NCBI GenBank assembly: GCA_903832775.1 | Contig: CAILCX010000040.1 | Span: 1 to 48,898 of the forward strand | Length of the DNA stretch: 48,898 nucleotides | Direction: 5' to 3' | Source: an uncultured Methylobacter sp. | GTDB lineage: Bacteria > Pseudomonadota > Gammaproteobacteria > Methylococcales > Methylomonadaceae | Part shown: piece by piece, positions 33,566-42,953 of the stretch | Position numbering within the stretch: position 1 is the stretch's first letter | Layout of the letters: every line of letters starts with the position of its first letter | Translations under genes and position numbers: made by a program | Notes under the pieces: generated by a model | Told to the model about the DNA's origin: nothing | The model's input: the letters and a program-made list of their open reading frames with translations, nothing else | Databases searched by the model: none

Positions 33566-34248
33566 CCGGCATGCTGGCCAGCGTTAACAGCATCGAAGAA
33601 GCTATTTTGGTGCTCAATGAAAACGTCGATATTATTGATTTAAAACAACCGGCTTTAGGTGCTTTGGGCGCCTTGGAAACCAGCCTTGTTAAAGAGATTA
33701 TCGCCAAAATTAAGGGCCGTTGTCCGGTCAGCGCAACCATTGGTGACCTGCCAATGTTGCCAGACGTTATTTACTCAGCGGTAACAGCCATGGCCGAAAC
33801 CGGCGTAGATTTTATTAAAATCGGTTTTTTTCCCGGTGGTGACTGGCAGGCAACATTAAATAAACTGGCAACGCTTCAAAATCAAAATGATGTAGCGACA
33901 AACTTGATTGCCGTATTATTCGCCGACACCCAGCCTGTTTTTTCCGTTATCGTTGAGCTCAAAAAGGCTGGCTTCAAAGGCGTCATGCTGGATACCATGA
34001 ACAAGAAAAATGGCAGCTTAACTCAAGTTATGGCTAAAACCCAACTTGCGGAATTTGTCCGGCTAGCCAAAGCCCATCAGTTACTTTGCGGACTTGCGGG
34101 TTCGCTCCAGTTTGAGGATATTGAAGAGCTTTTGCCTTATACACCCGATTATCTGGGCTTTAGAGGAGCCTTATGTATGAATCACAAGAGAACTGCACAC
34201 TTAAATCAACAAGCCATTTTTAAAATAAAACACGCTCTAATGCGATGA
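33562..34248 (+). CDS. mfnB: (5-formylfuran-3-yl)methyl phosphate synthase
   Basis: This 228-residue TIM-barrel enzyme of the DUF556 family condenses two glyceraldehyde-3-phosphates into the furan precursor of methanofuran. Conserved lysines are visible in IIDLKQPALGALGA (residue about 28) and FIKIGFFPGG (residue about 87), and in the AGSLQFEDIEEL phosphate-binding segment. It closes the cofactor gene run with a 4-base overlap to DUF447. Together with the MfnE-like kinase at 17.4 kb it marks a methanofuran-type pathway. Confidence 0.9.
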   Translation: MTGMLASVNSIEEAILVLNENVDIIDLKQPALGALGALETSLVKEIIAKIKGRCPVSATIGDLPMLPDVIYSAVTAMAETGVDFIKIGFFPGGDWQATLNKLATLQNQNDVATNLIAVLFADTQPVFSVIVELKKAGFKGVMLDTMNKKNGSLTQVMAKTQLAEFVRLAKAHQLLCGLAGSLQFEDIEELLPYTPDYLGFRGALCMNHKRTAHLNQQAIFKIKHALMR

Positions 34249-34399
34249 CTTTCCTTTACCCAACCGTCCGCTTGATAACACTGCTCAAATTCTTTAGGAG
34301 TCTTTGCTTGTATACCGGAATTGGTGCAACCATTTTAGATTCATCCGCTGTAGACGCGGAACCCAATCATGTGCAACTTCGCTGGTATCATCAATATTC

Positions 34400-34768
34400 A
34401 TGAATAAAGAAAATAAAATCAGGGTAATCATTGCTGATGATAACGAAATAAATTTATTGTTATTGGCTAACCTACTTGAATTGCAGGATTGTATAGTTGA
34501 CTCCGCCATAAATGGTGAAGAAGCTTTGCATTTAATAAACCAACATCCTTATAAAATAGCGCTGATAGACCTTAATATGCCGGTAATGTCAGGACTGGAG
34601 TTAGTAAAAATCCTGAGAAACCAAAATAATCACTTAAAAATGGTAGCTATCAGCGCTTATGCAGATAACAACAAAATCAATGAAACTCTGGCGGCCGGAT
34701 TTGATTACTATCTTATCAAGCCGATTGATGAAGAACTGTTAAATGTACTGATAAATCAACCCTATTAA
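34400..34768 (+). CDS. Single-domain response regulator (receiver only)
   Basis: This 122-residue CheY-like receiver has the acidic pocket in VIIADDNE, the phosphoacceptor Asp in LIDLNMPVMSG, the switch Thr/Ser in VAISAYAD, and the conserved Lys in LIKPID. ATG 34400 is chosen because the receiver fold starts right after it; the open frame extends back to 34304. No output domain or kinase is adjacent, so the partner is unknown. It could act by protein-protein contact, for example on the nearby pilus system. Confidence 0.88.
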   Translation: MNKENKIRVIIADDNEINLLLLANLLELQDCIVDSAINGEEALHLINQHPYKIALIDLNMPVMSGLELVKILRNQNNHLKMVAISAYADNNKINETLAAGFDYYLIKPIDEELLNVLINQPY

Positions 34769-34856
34769 AACCCTGACACTTATCCAATTGCTTACTTTAA
34801 TCTCAACTTCCCGCAAGTTTTGCCCATTTATCATTTAATTCAAGACCTGCGCCAAA

Positions 34857-37800
34857 TCAATAAACCTCACGAAGATAAATAATTTTACTATTCCCCTGGT
34901 AAATACCAAAGGTCGCTCGACCGACAGGGGATTCGTCACCTACAGTAGCAGAAATCCAGTCAAATTTAAGCCAGTTTGGTGCCTGAATACTTAGATCAAC
35001 ATAACCATCATTTGAAGCGCCGGGCGCCGAAAAGCTAAGCTGCGCATCGCCAGCAACCAGTTTCCCTGTGGCACTTACAGTTGCATTGGTTTCGGAAGCA
35101 CTTAGATGATTGCCTTGTGCCGTGATTGCAACTTCCGGATAAAAAGTCAATCCCGAACCGCTGACAGGTGCTGACACCATGGTACAGCTATCATCGCTAT
35201 TCAATACAAAGCTACTGCCATTCCAATATTGAGCGGTCAAGGATACCGGTAAATCAAGCAACTCAGAACCGATTGCATTTTGCAAACCTAACCGACCACT
35301 GTAGATAAGATCGATATCTTCACTAAACCCTTGGGAGCTGACACCATCGGTATCTTTTGCGCGAAAATTAAGCGTTTTGGGCACCGTAGATTTTGATGGA
35401 AATGTATACACGATATCTGCATCCTTACCGACACCTTCTGACCAATCAACATCAAGAGTGTTAAGCGTAAATCCCGTGACACTACCGGCATCACTCAATG
35501 TAACAGCTTTAGAAAATCCATAGCTATAGTCGTAATTGGCTGTAATATCCTCGGAAGCATCTAATGCTGATAGGGTGACATCGGCGTGCTGGCCAGAATA
35601 AGTAAAGGGTGTGGCCGAAGAACAGGCGGATGTAACATTTGTGGAAAAATGATCAGGTGTGAAACGTCCGACATTGCCGGAGGTAGCACTGACATTGCCC
35701 ACCCCCATATAATCGCCATCAGCAATATTGGCGGTTAAAGAAATAATACCCACCTCGTCCCAACTCAGATCGGTTATTTGAACTGCTCCGCTGATAAACT
35801 CATTGCCAATTGCTAATAAAGAACCGCTGAAAGCGCCTATTGTGGCTCCCGTCGCAGGATCGGGGGCCACCAAATTATTATTTAAAATAATCCCTTCGGA
35901 AATGCTTTCGTTGCCAAAATTAGGTGTTGCTGTGTTTGAACTGGTAATCGAGGTAACGGTAGTAGCAAATGGATTGCCGGCCTTAATAAACACAGGACCG
36001 CTAGCGTTGCTGGCAGCAGGATTGGCAAAATTATCGGCCGTTCGTTTGATATTGCTAAAAGCAAATCCCCACGGCTTGACTACAAACAGATTACTGTTCC
36101 CTTGCATATAGCTACCACCGCCGAGGGCATAGCGGGCAAAAAGTGCTATTTTGCCAACATCGGGATAATTGACGGTAAAACTGGTTTTTGATGCCGTATC
36201 AAAGCTAAGGGGTACAGCCGTATAAGCACTGACACCAGTGGCTGGATTAATCGATATAGGTGTGGCATTGACGCTAACTTGCATACCGGCACAAGTGCCG
36301 GGATCAATGCATTGAAACGCCATTTCTATGCTTTTACTGCCGCTGCTTAATCCAGAACAGGTGCCTCCGCTACCGCCCGTGATAGCCTGTAAGTTAATGG
36401 CAGTAGATGTCGTTCCAGCAGTTTGCGTGGGAATGCTTGAAAAAGCGAAGCCCGAGGACGCAAAGGGCAGACTGCAATTTTGCGCGGCATTAACATAACA
36501 ACCTGTGCCGTAAACAGTTGCAGGAACCACTGCACTGGTTCCCAAAGTAACTGTCTGTGCACTGGTGACTGCCAAGTTAACACTGGTGCTCCCTGTGAAA
36601 GTAATCGGATTAGCCCCCCAACTGATATTAGCTGTAGCACTAGGTAACAGCGTGACGGTTGTAATCCCGGCATACAAAACACTACAGGCCGAGTCGGCAC
36701 AGGCCTTGATAACAATGGTTTCCGGTACGCACGTTACACCGCTGCCATCCTGTTCTATCTGGATATGATCTACAACTCCAAATCCACTGGCTCCCGAAGG
36801 TTTTAGTGCCAGTAAATGTGTCGCCCCTCGATCGTTCGTGGCTGTAGCTTTAGCACTTTTAGTACCGGTAGCTGTTGCCGTCGCTTGAAGTTGATAAGTC
36901 ATTTCCATTGACTCACCAGAACTGCTATTAATGGCTCGAGAGGCTACATCAACGGCTTCTATCATCCCACTAGGCGCAGTCCATGTACCGGAACTGGCGT
37001 AACTGAATGTTCCTACTAACATTACATTCGTACTGGTTGGCGAGATGCTTGGAGTAGTATGTGTGGCTGATGAGGCTGTGGTTTTACCGTTTTCGGCGGT
37101 GATAGGAGTCGTGCTATCAACACCGCTAAAAGACATTATTCCTCCAACGGCTCCATTATGACTGCCACTAAACGTCCAGGTATAACTTGACGGTTCACTG
37201 CTCGTGGCTACACGTTGGAACACCGCTAAGCGACTGGTTGTCGAAGAAGTATTCTGAATAGTCCTGACCAAAGTCCAACCGGTGGGTGTGGCGATTTTTA
37301 CTGATCCAGGAGAAATTGCTAGCGAGGCAATCATTACATCACCGCTAGTTGTTCCGGTTGGTTTATTAATACTCAAACTTAAAGTGTCTGGTAATGGCCG
37401 TAACGCCAGTAATACCCCGTTACTGACGGCAGCAGTCGACGATTTAGAATATACGACTGTCCCCACAATTGGACCAACACTTCCGGCCGTAGGTTTTGAT
37501 GCATAATAAAGACTGACTGCAAGACCCTCGCCAATCTCATTGATATTGGTACTGGAATCAAAGAATGATTGGCTCCAGTTTAATCCCCCGGTACTTGTTA
37601 CACTGAGAGAGCTATGATCATCTGCCATATGTCCTGCAAACAATAACAGGCTATTCGGCGTCACTGTAGTTAGCGTACCGGTATCAACTGTTTTATCTGC
37701 TAAGGATGCAGCTAGGGCATAAGGAGTGTCAAAAGGATTGGTGGTGTCAACACCTCTATATGCAGAACAGTTAGCAACGATACTGCCGCCAGCGTTATGT

Positions 37801-38186
37801 GTGAAAAAAGGATCAAATTCGAATGAACTTGTAGCAAACTTATAGAACAACGACGCTTGAGAATTAGCTCCATTTGAAGATGAGTATAACTTAGTCCAGC
37901 CGCTGGGATAGGAAATATTAATAGCTACATTATCGCGAGACTCGACCACGCAGATAAATAAATCTCCAACAGTATAGTTTGGTAATTGCGGCCATACATA
38001 ACTATTAGACCAACTATCCGCCTGGCCAGCGCCTACGTGGGTAATGCCTGAGCCTGAGCCACTACCACTTATAACAAGGGCTTGAGATGCAGCGCGATAA
38101 GCAATGGCCGCGTGAAGAGTGTTGACTGTCGTTAACCATAAGCAAACCAACACAAATAGCTTTATCCAGTGGTTATTGATTCTCAT
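34857..38186 (-). CDS. mshQ: MSHA biogenesis protein MshQ-like, DUF6701
   Basis: This 1109-residue secreted protein has a signal peptide ending LHAA. Ser/Thr/Ala-rich adhesin-like repeats follow (two copies of a PSGWT/TGWTL-type lectin-like segment at about 90-260 and 280-460). The C-terminal DUF6701 region ends with the typical FDWISATVGDESPVGRATFGIYQGN. MshQ is the large surface-exposed accessory of MSHA pili. Here it is on the opposite strand from the pilins and separated from them by about 740 bases, rather than last in the pilin operon as in Vibrio. Confidence 0.85.
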   Translation of the reverse strand: MRINNHWIKLFVLVCLWLTTVNTLHAAIAYRAASQALVISGSGSGSGITHVGAGQADSWSNSYVWPQLPNYTVGDLFICVVESRDNVAINISYPSGWTKLYSSSNGANSQASLFYKFATSSFEFDPFFTHNAGGSIVANCSAYRGVDTTNPFDTPYALAASLADKTVDTGTLTTVTPNSLLLFAGHMADDHSSLSVTSTGGLNWSQSFFDSSTNINEIGEGLAVSLYYASKPTAGSVGPIVGTVVYSKSSTAAVSNGVLLALRPLPDTLSLSINKPTGTTSGDVMIASLAISPGSVKIATPTGWTLVRTIQNTSSTTSRLAVFQRVATSSEPSSYTWTFSGSHNGAVGGIMSFSGVDSTTPITAENGKTTASSATHTTPSISPTSTNVMLVGTFSYASSGTWTAPSGMIEAVDVASRAINSSSGESMEMTYQLQATATATGTKSAKATATNDRGATHLLALKPSGASGFGVVDHIQIEQDGSGVTCVPETIVIKACADSACSVLYAGITTVTLLPSATANISWGANPITFTGSTSVNLAVTSAQTVTLGTSAVVPATVYGTGCYVNAAQNCSLPFASSGFAFSSIPTQTAGTTSTAINLQAITGGSGGTCSGLSSGSKSIEMAFQCIDPGTCAGMQVSVNATPISINPATGVSAYTAVPLSFDTASKTSFTVNYPDVGKIALFARYALGGGSYMQGNSNLFVVKPWGFAFSNIKRTADNFANPAASNASGPVFIKAGNPFATTVTSITSSNTATPNFGNESISEGIILNNNLVAPDPATGATIGAFSGSLLAIGNEFISGAVQITDLSWDEVGIISLTANIADGDYMGVGNVSATSGNVGRFTPDHFSTNVTSACSSATPFTYSGQHADVTLSALDASEDITANYDYSYGFSKAVTLSDAGSVTGFTLNTLDVDWSEGVGKDADIVYTFPSKSTVPKTLNFRAKDTDGVSSQGFSEDIDLIYSGRLGLQNAIGSELLDLPVSLTAQYWNGSSFVLNSDDSCTMVSAPVSGSGLTFYPEVAITAQGNHLSASETNATVSATGKLVAGDAQLSFSAPGASNDGYVDLSIQAPNWLKFDWISATVGDESPVGRATFGIYQGNSKIIYLREVY

Positions 38187-38312
38187 CGGCGATCAAAACT
38201 TCCTAGCAACCCAGCATAATAGGCGCTAAAAGGAGTTGCATCGCAACTTCGACAGACTGTCCTTGTGGTTAAGTTATATGACGATTTGATATCGCGAAAC
38301 TGCAACACAAAA

Positions 38313-38540
38313 TTATATGTCTTTTTTGATTGCCCGACATTCAGGGCAAACATGTCGACCATCCGATGTACATAGCCAACGGTTTTTTACAGCGTTATTT
38401 AAATCTCCCTCAATCCAGGCCCGGCCGTCACCTAATCGTCGTCCGGTACGTTGATTTTCTCTTGGGGCGCGACGCAACTCGATAGAACGAATCCCTTGTG
38501 GGTTGCAAATGTCACAGAAAATAAATTTTCGTATACTCAT
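38313..38540 (-). CDS. Small zinc-ribbon-like protein
   Basis: This 75-residue basic protein has a CDIC pair near residue 9 and a CPEC pair near residue 64, with one more Cys (WLCTSDG) between them. This pattern suggests a zinc knuckle. AAGG stands near the ATG. No family was recognised. It lies between mshQ and the pilin genes on the mshQ strand. Confidence 0.55.
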   Translation of the reverse strand: MSIRKFIFCDICNPQGIRSIELRRAPRENQRTGRRLGDGRAWIEGDLNNAVKNRWLCTSDGRHVCPECRAIKKDI

Positions 38541-38929
38541 GTAATACCTTATTTAGAATACGGATAGCTAAATTAATTAAGTTTGAATTTTTTAATATAT
38601 TTGAGTTATTATCAACTGCCAGTATAGATTAAATCGATATTTAATAAAAATACTGGGTACTTTATTAATTTTGTTACTTAAAAATGCAATTTATGCCGAA
38701 TAAAAATAGAATAAATATACCTATATAAGATATTTTTTTATTTAATTACCAGTCGACATGGATTCAATCAAGTTTAACAAAAATAGTAATGATAATTCTA
38801 TTAATTAAATTCTTTCAAAAAAATATCTTAGATGCAATTTAATTAATAAAAAGCCGCATCTAGTTTTTTTGTGTGCATTTACGCAATACATCTCAAATAT
38901 CTTACACTTACAAATAAATAGGTAAAAAT
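38541..38929. other. AT-rich upstream region of the pilin genes
   Basis: No gene was found in about 390 bases of very AT-rich DNA. A weak hairpin (TAGATGC 38829-38835 with GCATCTA 38856-38862) followed by GTTTTTTT lies about 60 bases before the first pilin and could be an attenuator-like terminator. An AGGT stands 7 bases before the GTG at 38930. Confidence 0.5.
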
Positions 38930-39388
38930 GTGAACATGAATAGACAACAAGGTTTTACCCTGATTGAATTGGTCATGGTGATAGTAATTTTAGGTATTTT
39001 AGCCGCAACGGCATTACCTAAGTTTGCAAATATGCAGGTTGATGCCCGTTTATCCACTTTAAACGCTACACTCGGCGCCGTAAATTCGGCAGCAGCGGTA
39101 GCTCATGCTCAAGCATTGCTAAATAACCAATTAGGGGCGACCGGCTCCATTACCATGGAAACAGGCGCAGTATCACTAGTTTATGGCTATCCTGCAGCTA
39201 CCGCAGTCGGCATTCAAGCAGCGCTAAACCTTTCTTCTGACTTTACTGTCACTCCTGTTAGTGGAGGAGCCACTCTTACAATTGATGTGGCCCACGCAAC
39301 AACACCTGCAACTTGCAGGATTACCTATACGGCTGCTACCAGTGCAACTGTCCCGGCAACCTCCGCAACTATTACTTCAGGCTGCTAA
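38930..39388 (+). CDS. mshA: Type IV pilin, MshA-like
   Basis: This 152-residue prepilin has a short leader ending in Gly and the processed start FTLIELVMVIVILGI, with Glu5 present as expected of major pilins. A Ser/Thr/Ala-rich globular domain follows, and two C-terminal Cys are seen (TCRIT and SGC) that could form the D-loop disulfide. GTG 38930 has AGGT 7 bases upstream; ATG 38936 is the alternative. It heads the rightward pilin set and is probably the major subunit. Confidence 0.88.
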   Translation: MNMNRQQGFTLIELVMVIVILGILAATALPKFANMQVDARLSTLNATLGAVNSAAAVAHAQALLNNQLGATGSITMETGAVSLVYGYPAATAVGIQAALNLSSDFTVTPVSGGATLTIDVAHATTPATCRITYTAATSATVPATSATITSGC

Positions 39389-39422
39389 AATTTGTCTTGA
39401 CTGGTATATTTAGCTCAGCAAA

Positions 39423-39896
39423 ATGACTGACTTGAGCAATCAAGAAGGTTTCACGCTTGTTGAGCTAGTCATGGTTATTGTAGTTCTAGGTATACTCTCT
39501 GCAACCGCATTACCGAAGTTCTTTTCTATTTCCAGTTATCAGCAACAAGCTTTTTTTGACGATACACTTAGTGCGGTCCGCTATGCACAAAAAATGGCCG
39601 TGGCCACAGGTTGCAAGGTACAAGTATCGATCAATGCAAATGCCTATGTTTTGAACCGCCCCGCTAATCGTAGCCAATGCTTAAGCAACACTGCAGTTTT
39701 TTCTCTGCCTGTTCGCAATCCGGCAACCGGTGATACTTCTTATACCTACAGCCAAGCTGGGGTCTCTTTAACATCAAATCACTCTACTTTTTATTTCGAC
39801 GCTCTCGGAAGGGCCTCAGCCAATGTCCTATTAACAGTTGCCGGTGTCAAAACCATTACTGTAGTTAGTGAAACCGGTTTTGTTTATGGACTCTGA
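39423..39896 (+). CDS. mshC: Minor pilin, MshC-like
   Basis: This 157-residue type IV prepilin has a cleavage site before FTLVELVMVIVVLGIL and Glu5. It is GspH/MshC-like: one helix, then a beta-rich domain with SAVRYAQKMAVATGCKVQVSI. It lies 34 bases after the mshA-like gene and overlaps the next gene by 11 bases. Confidence 0.82.
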   Translation: MTDLSNQEGFTLVELVMVIVVLGILSATALPKFFSISSYQQQAFFDDTLSAVRYAQKMAVATGCKVQVSINANAYVLNRPANRSQCLSNTAVFSLPVRNPATGDTSYTYSQAGVSLTSNHSTFYFDALGRASANVLLTVAGVKTITVVSETGFVYGL

Positions 39897-40347
39897 CGCT
39901 CTTACCAATAAGCGTTATCAATCTGGTGTAACGCTGATAGAACTAATCCTGTCTATGGTCATTATCAGCATCGCTGTTACTGGCACTTTTTCGGCCATAA
40001 ATCTTACTGTCAGACACAGCGCAGACCCTGTTGTTCAATATCAGGGAATAGCGATTGCCGAAGCGTATCTGGAAGAGATTCTTTTGCAGCCTTATGTTGA
40101 TCCCAACGGCACGGATGTTGGTGAAACTCGCGCCAGCTTCGACGATGTTGTCGACTATAATGGCTTGACAGACGTCGGAGCGCATAATCAACAAGGCGTT
40201 TTACTGAGTAACTTGTCTGCTTACCATGTAAATGTTGCTGTTGTTGATCAAACAATCTCAAGTATGGCTGCGAAAGAAATTACAGTCGACGTAACAGGTC
40301 CCGGCGCCTCAAAACTTGTTCTGATTGGTTATAAGTTTTTATATTAA
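39886..40347 (+). CDS. mshD: Minor pilin, MshD-like
   Basis: The prepilin motif is SGVTLIELILSMVIISIAV, with Val at +1 in place of the usual Phe, as in several minor pilins (GspI/MshD type). The AEAYLEEILLQPYVDP segment is typical of MshD. ATG 39886 (MDSDALTNK) gives a normal leader; an earlier in-frame ATG at 39868 lies inside mshC. Confidence 0.82.
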   Translation: MDSDALTNKRYQSGVTLIELILSMVIISIAVTGTFSAINLTVRHSADPVVQYQGIAIAEAYLEEILLQPYVDPNGTDVGETRASFDDVVDYNGLTDVGAHNQQGVLLSNLSAYHVNVAVVDQTISSMAAKEITVDVTGPGASKLVLIGYKFLY

Positions 40348-40350
40348 CTG

Positions 40351-41184
40351 ATGATCCGATATAAATATCAAGGCTTTACTTTAATCGAATTAATTATGGT
40401 GATCGTCATTGTTGGCATTTTGGCAACCATAACGACTAAAATTATTACGTTCCCGGTAAGCAGTTACCTTGATCTACAACGCCGCACGACACTCGTTGAC
40501 ACCGCAGAACTAGCTTTAAGACTTATGCAGAGGGATATTCGTCGGTCTCTACCCAACAGTGTGCGCATTACCGGCGGGGATACGGTGATTGAACTATTGC
40601 ATGTCGAGGAAGGTGGGCGTTATCGGGCTGGCCTGGATATAAACGCCGCCGCAACTGCCGGTTTGTGTTCAAGCAACCCAGCGGGGGATATTTTGGATTT
40701 TACTCTGGCTGATAATTGTTTTGAAGTAATTGGTAATTTAAAAGTTTTTAATCCACAAGCGACTGCGGGAGAATCTCTGGTTATTTATAATCTGGGCAAC
40801 TTGTCTGCGGATGCTTATGCTGGCAGCAATCAAACAAAGATGATCAATTCAAGCAATGCCAAAGTAATCAACTTTAATACCTTTAGATTTCCGTTCAACT
40901 CGCCACAACAACGTTTTTTTATTATCGATACACCTGTCACCTATCTTTGCACCAATAACCAATTATTACGTTATTCCGGCTATGCAATTAGCGCAACTCA
41001 ACCCAACCCACCAACTGGCGTCATTGGTCAATTGCAGGCCAACAAAATAGCGAGTTGTAGCTTTATTTACGACCCCGGCACAGCAGCTCGCTCTGGCTTA
41101 GTGACCATAAAAATCACCCTGACGGATACAGTCGGAGAGTCCGTGCAACTCATGCAGCAAATCCATGTGGATAATGTACCGTGA
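40351..41184 (+). CDS. mshO: Minor pilin, MshO-like
   Basis: This 277-residue prepilin has QGFTLIELIMVIVIVGILA and then the ALRLMQRDIRRSLPNSVRI segment seen in MshO/GspJ-like minor pilins. It lies 3 bases after mshD; its stop overlaps mshP (GTGA). Confidence 0.84.
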   Translation: MIRYKYQGFTLIELIMVIVIVGILATITTKIITFPVSSYLDLQRRTTLVDTAELALRLMQRDIRRSLPNSVRITGGDTVIELLHVEEGGRYRAGLDINAAATAGLCSSNPAGDILDFTLADNCFEVIGNLKVFNPQATAGESLVIYNLGNLSADAYAGSNQTKMINSSNAKVINFNTFRFPFNSPQQRFFIIDTPVTYLCTNNQLLRYSGYAISATQPNPPTGVIGQLQANKIASCSFIYDPGTAARSGLVTIKITLTDTVGESVQLMQQIHVDNVP

Positions 41185-41711
41185 ATAACTATCCTGATAA
41201 ATTGCTAATAAAATTCTTTAACAAATTCAGGACGAACGTTAAATTATTGGAACGTCAGCGAGACCAGGAACACGATAAAGTTCTTCAGTCTACCCCCAGA
41301 TATCGTCCCAAGGCACATAATCAGCAAGGCTTTACTTTGATTATGGCCATTTTTATTTTAGTGGTTTTGGGTTTGCTGGGCGGTTATATGGCAAGACTCA
41401 GTGGTGTACAAAATGCAACCTTAACTTATGCCGTTCAAAATGCCAGAGCATACCAGGCCGCTAAAGCCGGCTTGGATTGGGCTCTGGCCAAAATAAGCTC
41501 AGGCGGTACCTGCCTGGATGTGAGTTCACAATCGGCGTTAACTTTTCCTGACATGCCCGGATTTACGGTCAGCTTGACCTGCACATTGACACCTTTTCAA
41601 GAAGGTAACAATAGCCAGGGCATTTACCAAATAAATGCACTCAGTGAGTTTGGTGCTTATAACGGAATCGATTACGTATCCAGAGGAACCGAAGCGTCAA
41701 CAGTAAAATAA
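41181..41711 (+). CDS. mshP: Minor pilin, MshP-like
   Basis: This 176-residue protein has a prepilin-like HNQQGFTLIMAIFILVVLG in which position +5 is Met, not Glu, as in MshP/PilX/GspK-type minor pilins that cap the fibre. With GTG 41181 (overlapping mshO by 4 bases) the leader is about 50 residues, unusually long; a TTG near codon 23 would shorten it. The gene ends 12 bases from the convergent mshG stop. Confidence 0.75.
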   Translation: MNNYPDKLLIKFFNKFRTNVKLLERQRDQEHDKVLQSTPRYRPKAHNQQGFTLIMAIFILVVLGLLGGYMARLSGVQNATLTYAVQNARAYQAAKAGLDWALAKISSGGTCLDVSSQSALTFPDMPGFTVSLTCTLTPFQEGNNSQGIYQINALSEFGAYNGIDYVSRGTEASTVK

Positions 41712-41723
41712 ATAATGTTAAAT

Positions 41724-42953
41724 CTAGTGCACTACACTCGACAAGTTCCACATCGGCAAAAAGATACCCAGTGCCAATACAAGCACCATCATGCCGATGA
41801 TTACGATTAATATGGGCTCAATCACGCTGGCTATGTTTTTTAATTCCTGATCAACTTCCGCTGCGTAAAAATCGGCAACTTCCAAGAGCATATCACTGAT
41901 ATTTCCAGTTTCCTCACCCACCATCATCATTTGCACAACTAACGGCGGAAACAGATTTGTACTTCTGGCCATACGACTGATAGAGTCGCCTTTTTCGATT
42001 CCGACACGCATTTGGCTTAGCTTGGAAGCAATATAGCTATTTCCAATGGCATCAGAAACGATAGTAATACCCTGAATCAGCGGCACACCAGAGCTTAACG
42101 TCATGGCAAATGAACGCGAAAAGCGCTCCATAGTTGAGCGCTCCACAATACTTCCCACTCCTGGAATACGCAGTGTCAACCAATCCCATTGCAAGCGCCC
42201 TTCAGGACTATTGATATATTTAATAATCACCGTAGTTAAAATCATCAGACCCCCAAGCATATAAGGCCAATAACTGACGGTAAAATTAGAAACAGACATC
42301 AGCAGCTTGGTTTGCCAAGGTAATTCCGCCTGCATCTTGTCAAATACACTTTTGAATGAAGGAATCACATAAATATTAATGACCACCATAGCGATACTGA
42401 TGGCGACAATCACCATAATCGGATAGCGGAATGCCGATTTGATCCGGCTTTGGGTTTCCTTTTCCCGTTCCAGATAGTTGCAAATTTGCAAAAATGCCTG
42501 ATCCAGTTCTCCACTGGTCTCTCCGACATGCAAAATATTGATAAATAGAGGACTAAACACTTTCTTATGATGATTCATTGCCTGACTTAGGGACGAGCCA
42601 GACTCAAGGCGTCTGGCAATATCTTTCAGCGCTTCCGCCAATGCTTCATTACGTGTTGACTCAGTTAGGCTTCGCAAGGCTCTAATCAGGGGCACGCCCG
42701 CTTTAGACAAGCTATACATTTGCCGGCTAAATAACATCATATCGGTAATACTCAGACTATCTAACGCACGCCAATGATTAAATTGCTCGATTAAATCAGA
42801 ATTAATAACTGTTTGAGTAATAGACACTGGGACCAAGCCACGGCTGCTGAGAATTTGAGCCGCGAGAAAACGGTCTTTGGCTTCAAGAACATTAGTGACC
42901 AGTTGGCCATCAGCATTACGGGCCGTGCATTTGAAATGTGACACCTTATTCAC
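41724..42953 (-). CDS. mshG: MSHA pilus inner-membrane platform protein MshG
   Basis: This 409-residue GspF/PilC-family protein has two T2SF repeats (about 72-195 and 275-397), each with the LVQMMMVGEETG or ILHVGETSGELD motif and hydrophobic helices. It is the inner-membrane platform for pilus assembly. The start overlaps mshE's end by 8 bases. Confidence 0.93.
   Translation of the reverse strand: MNKVSHFKCTARNADGQLVTNVLEAKDRFLAAQILSSRGLVPVSITQTVINSDLIEQFNHWRALDSLSITDMMLFSRQMYSLSKAGVPLIRALRSLTESTRNEALAEALKDIARRLESGSSLSQAMNHHKKVFSPLFINILHVGETSGELDQAFLQICNYLEREKETQSRIKSAFRYPIMVIVAISIAMVVINIYVIPSFKSVFDKMQAELPWQTKLLMSVSNFTVSYWPYMLGGLMILTTVIIKYINSPEGRLQWDWLTLRIPGVGSIVERSTMERFSRSFAMTLSSGVPLIQGITIVSDAIGNSYIASKLSQMRVGIEKGDSISRMARSTNLFPPLVVQMMMVGEETGNISDMLLEVADFYAAEVDQELKNIASVIEPILIVIIGMMVLVLALGIFLPMWNLSSVVH

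Noticed and set aside
34294-34509. Minus-strand frame and short peptide-like segments beside the receiver gene
   Set aside because: Short frames in different phases without a start signal, overlapping a well-supported receiver gene; no transposase or other family could be recognised.
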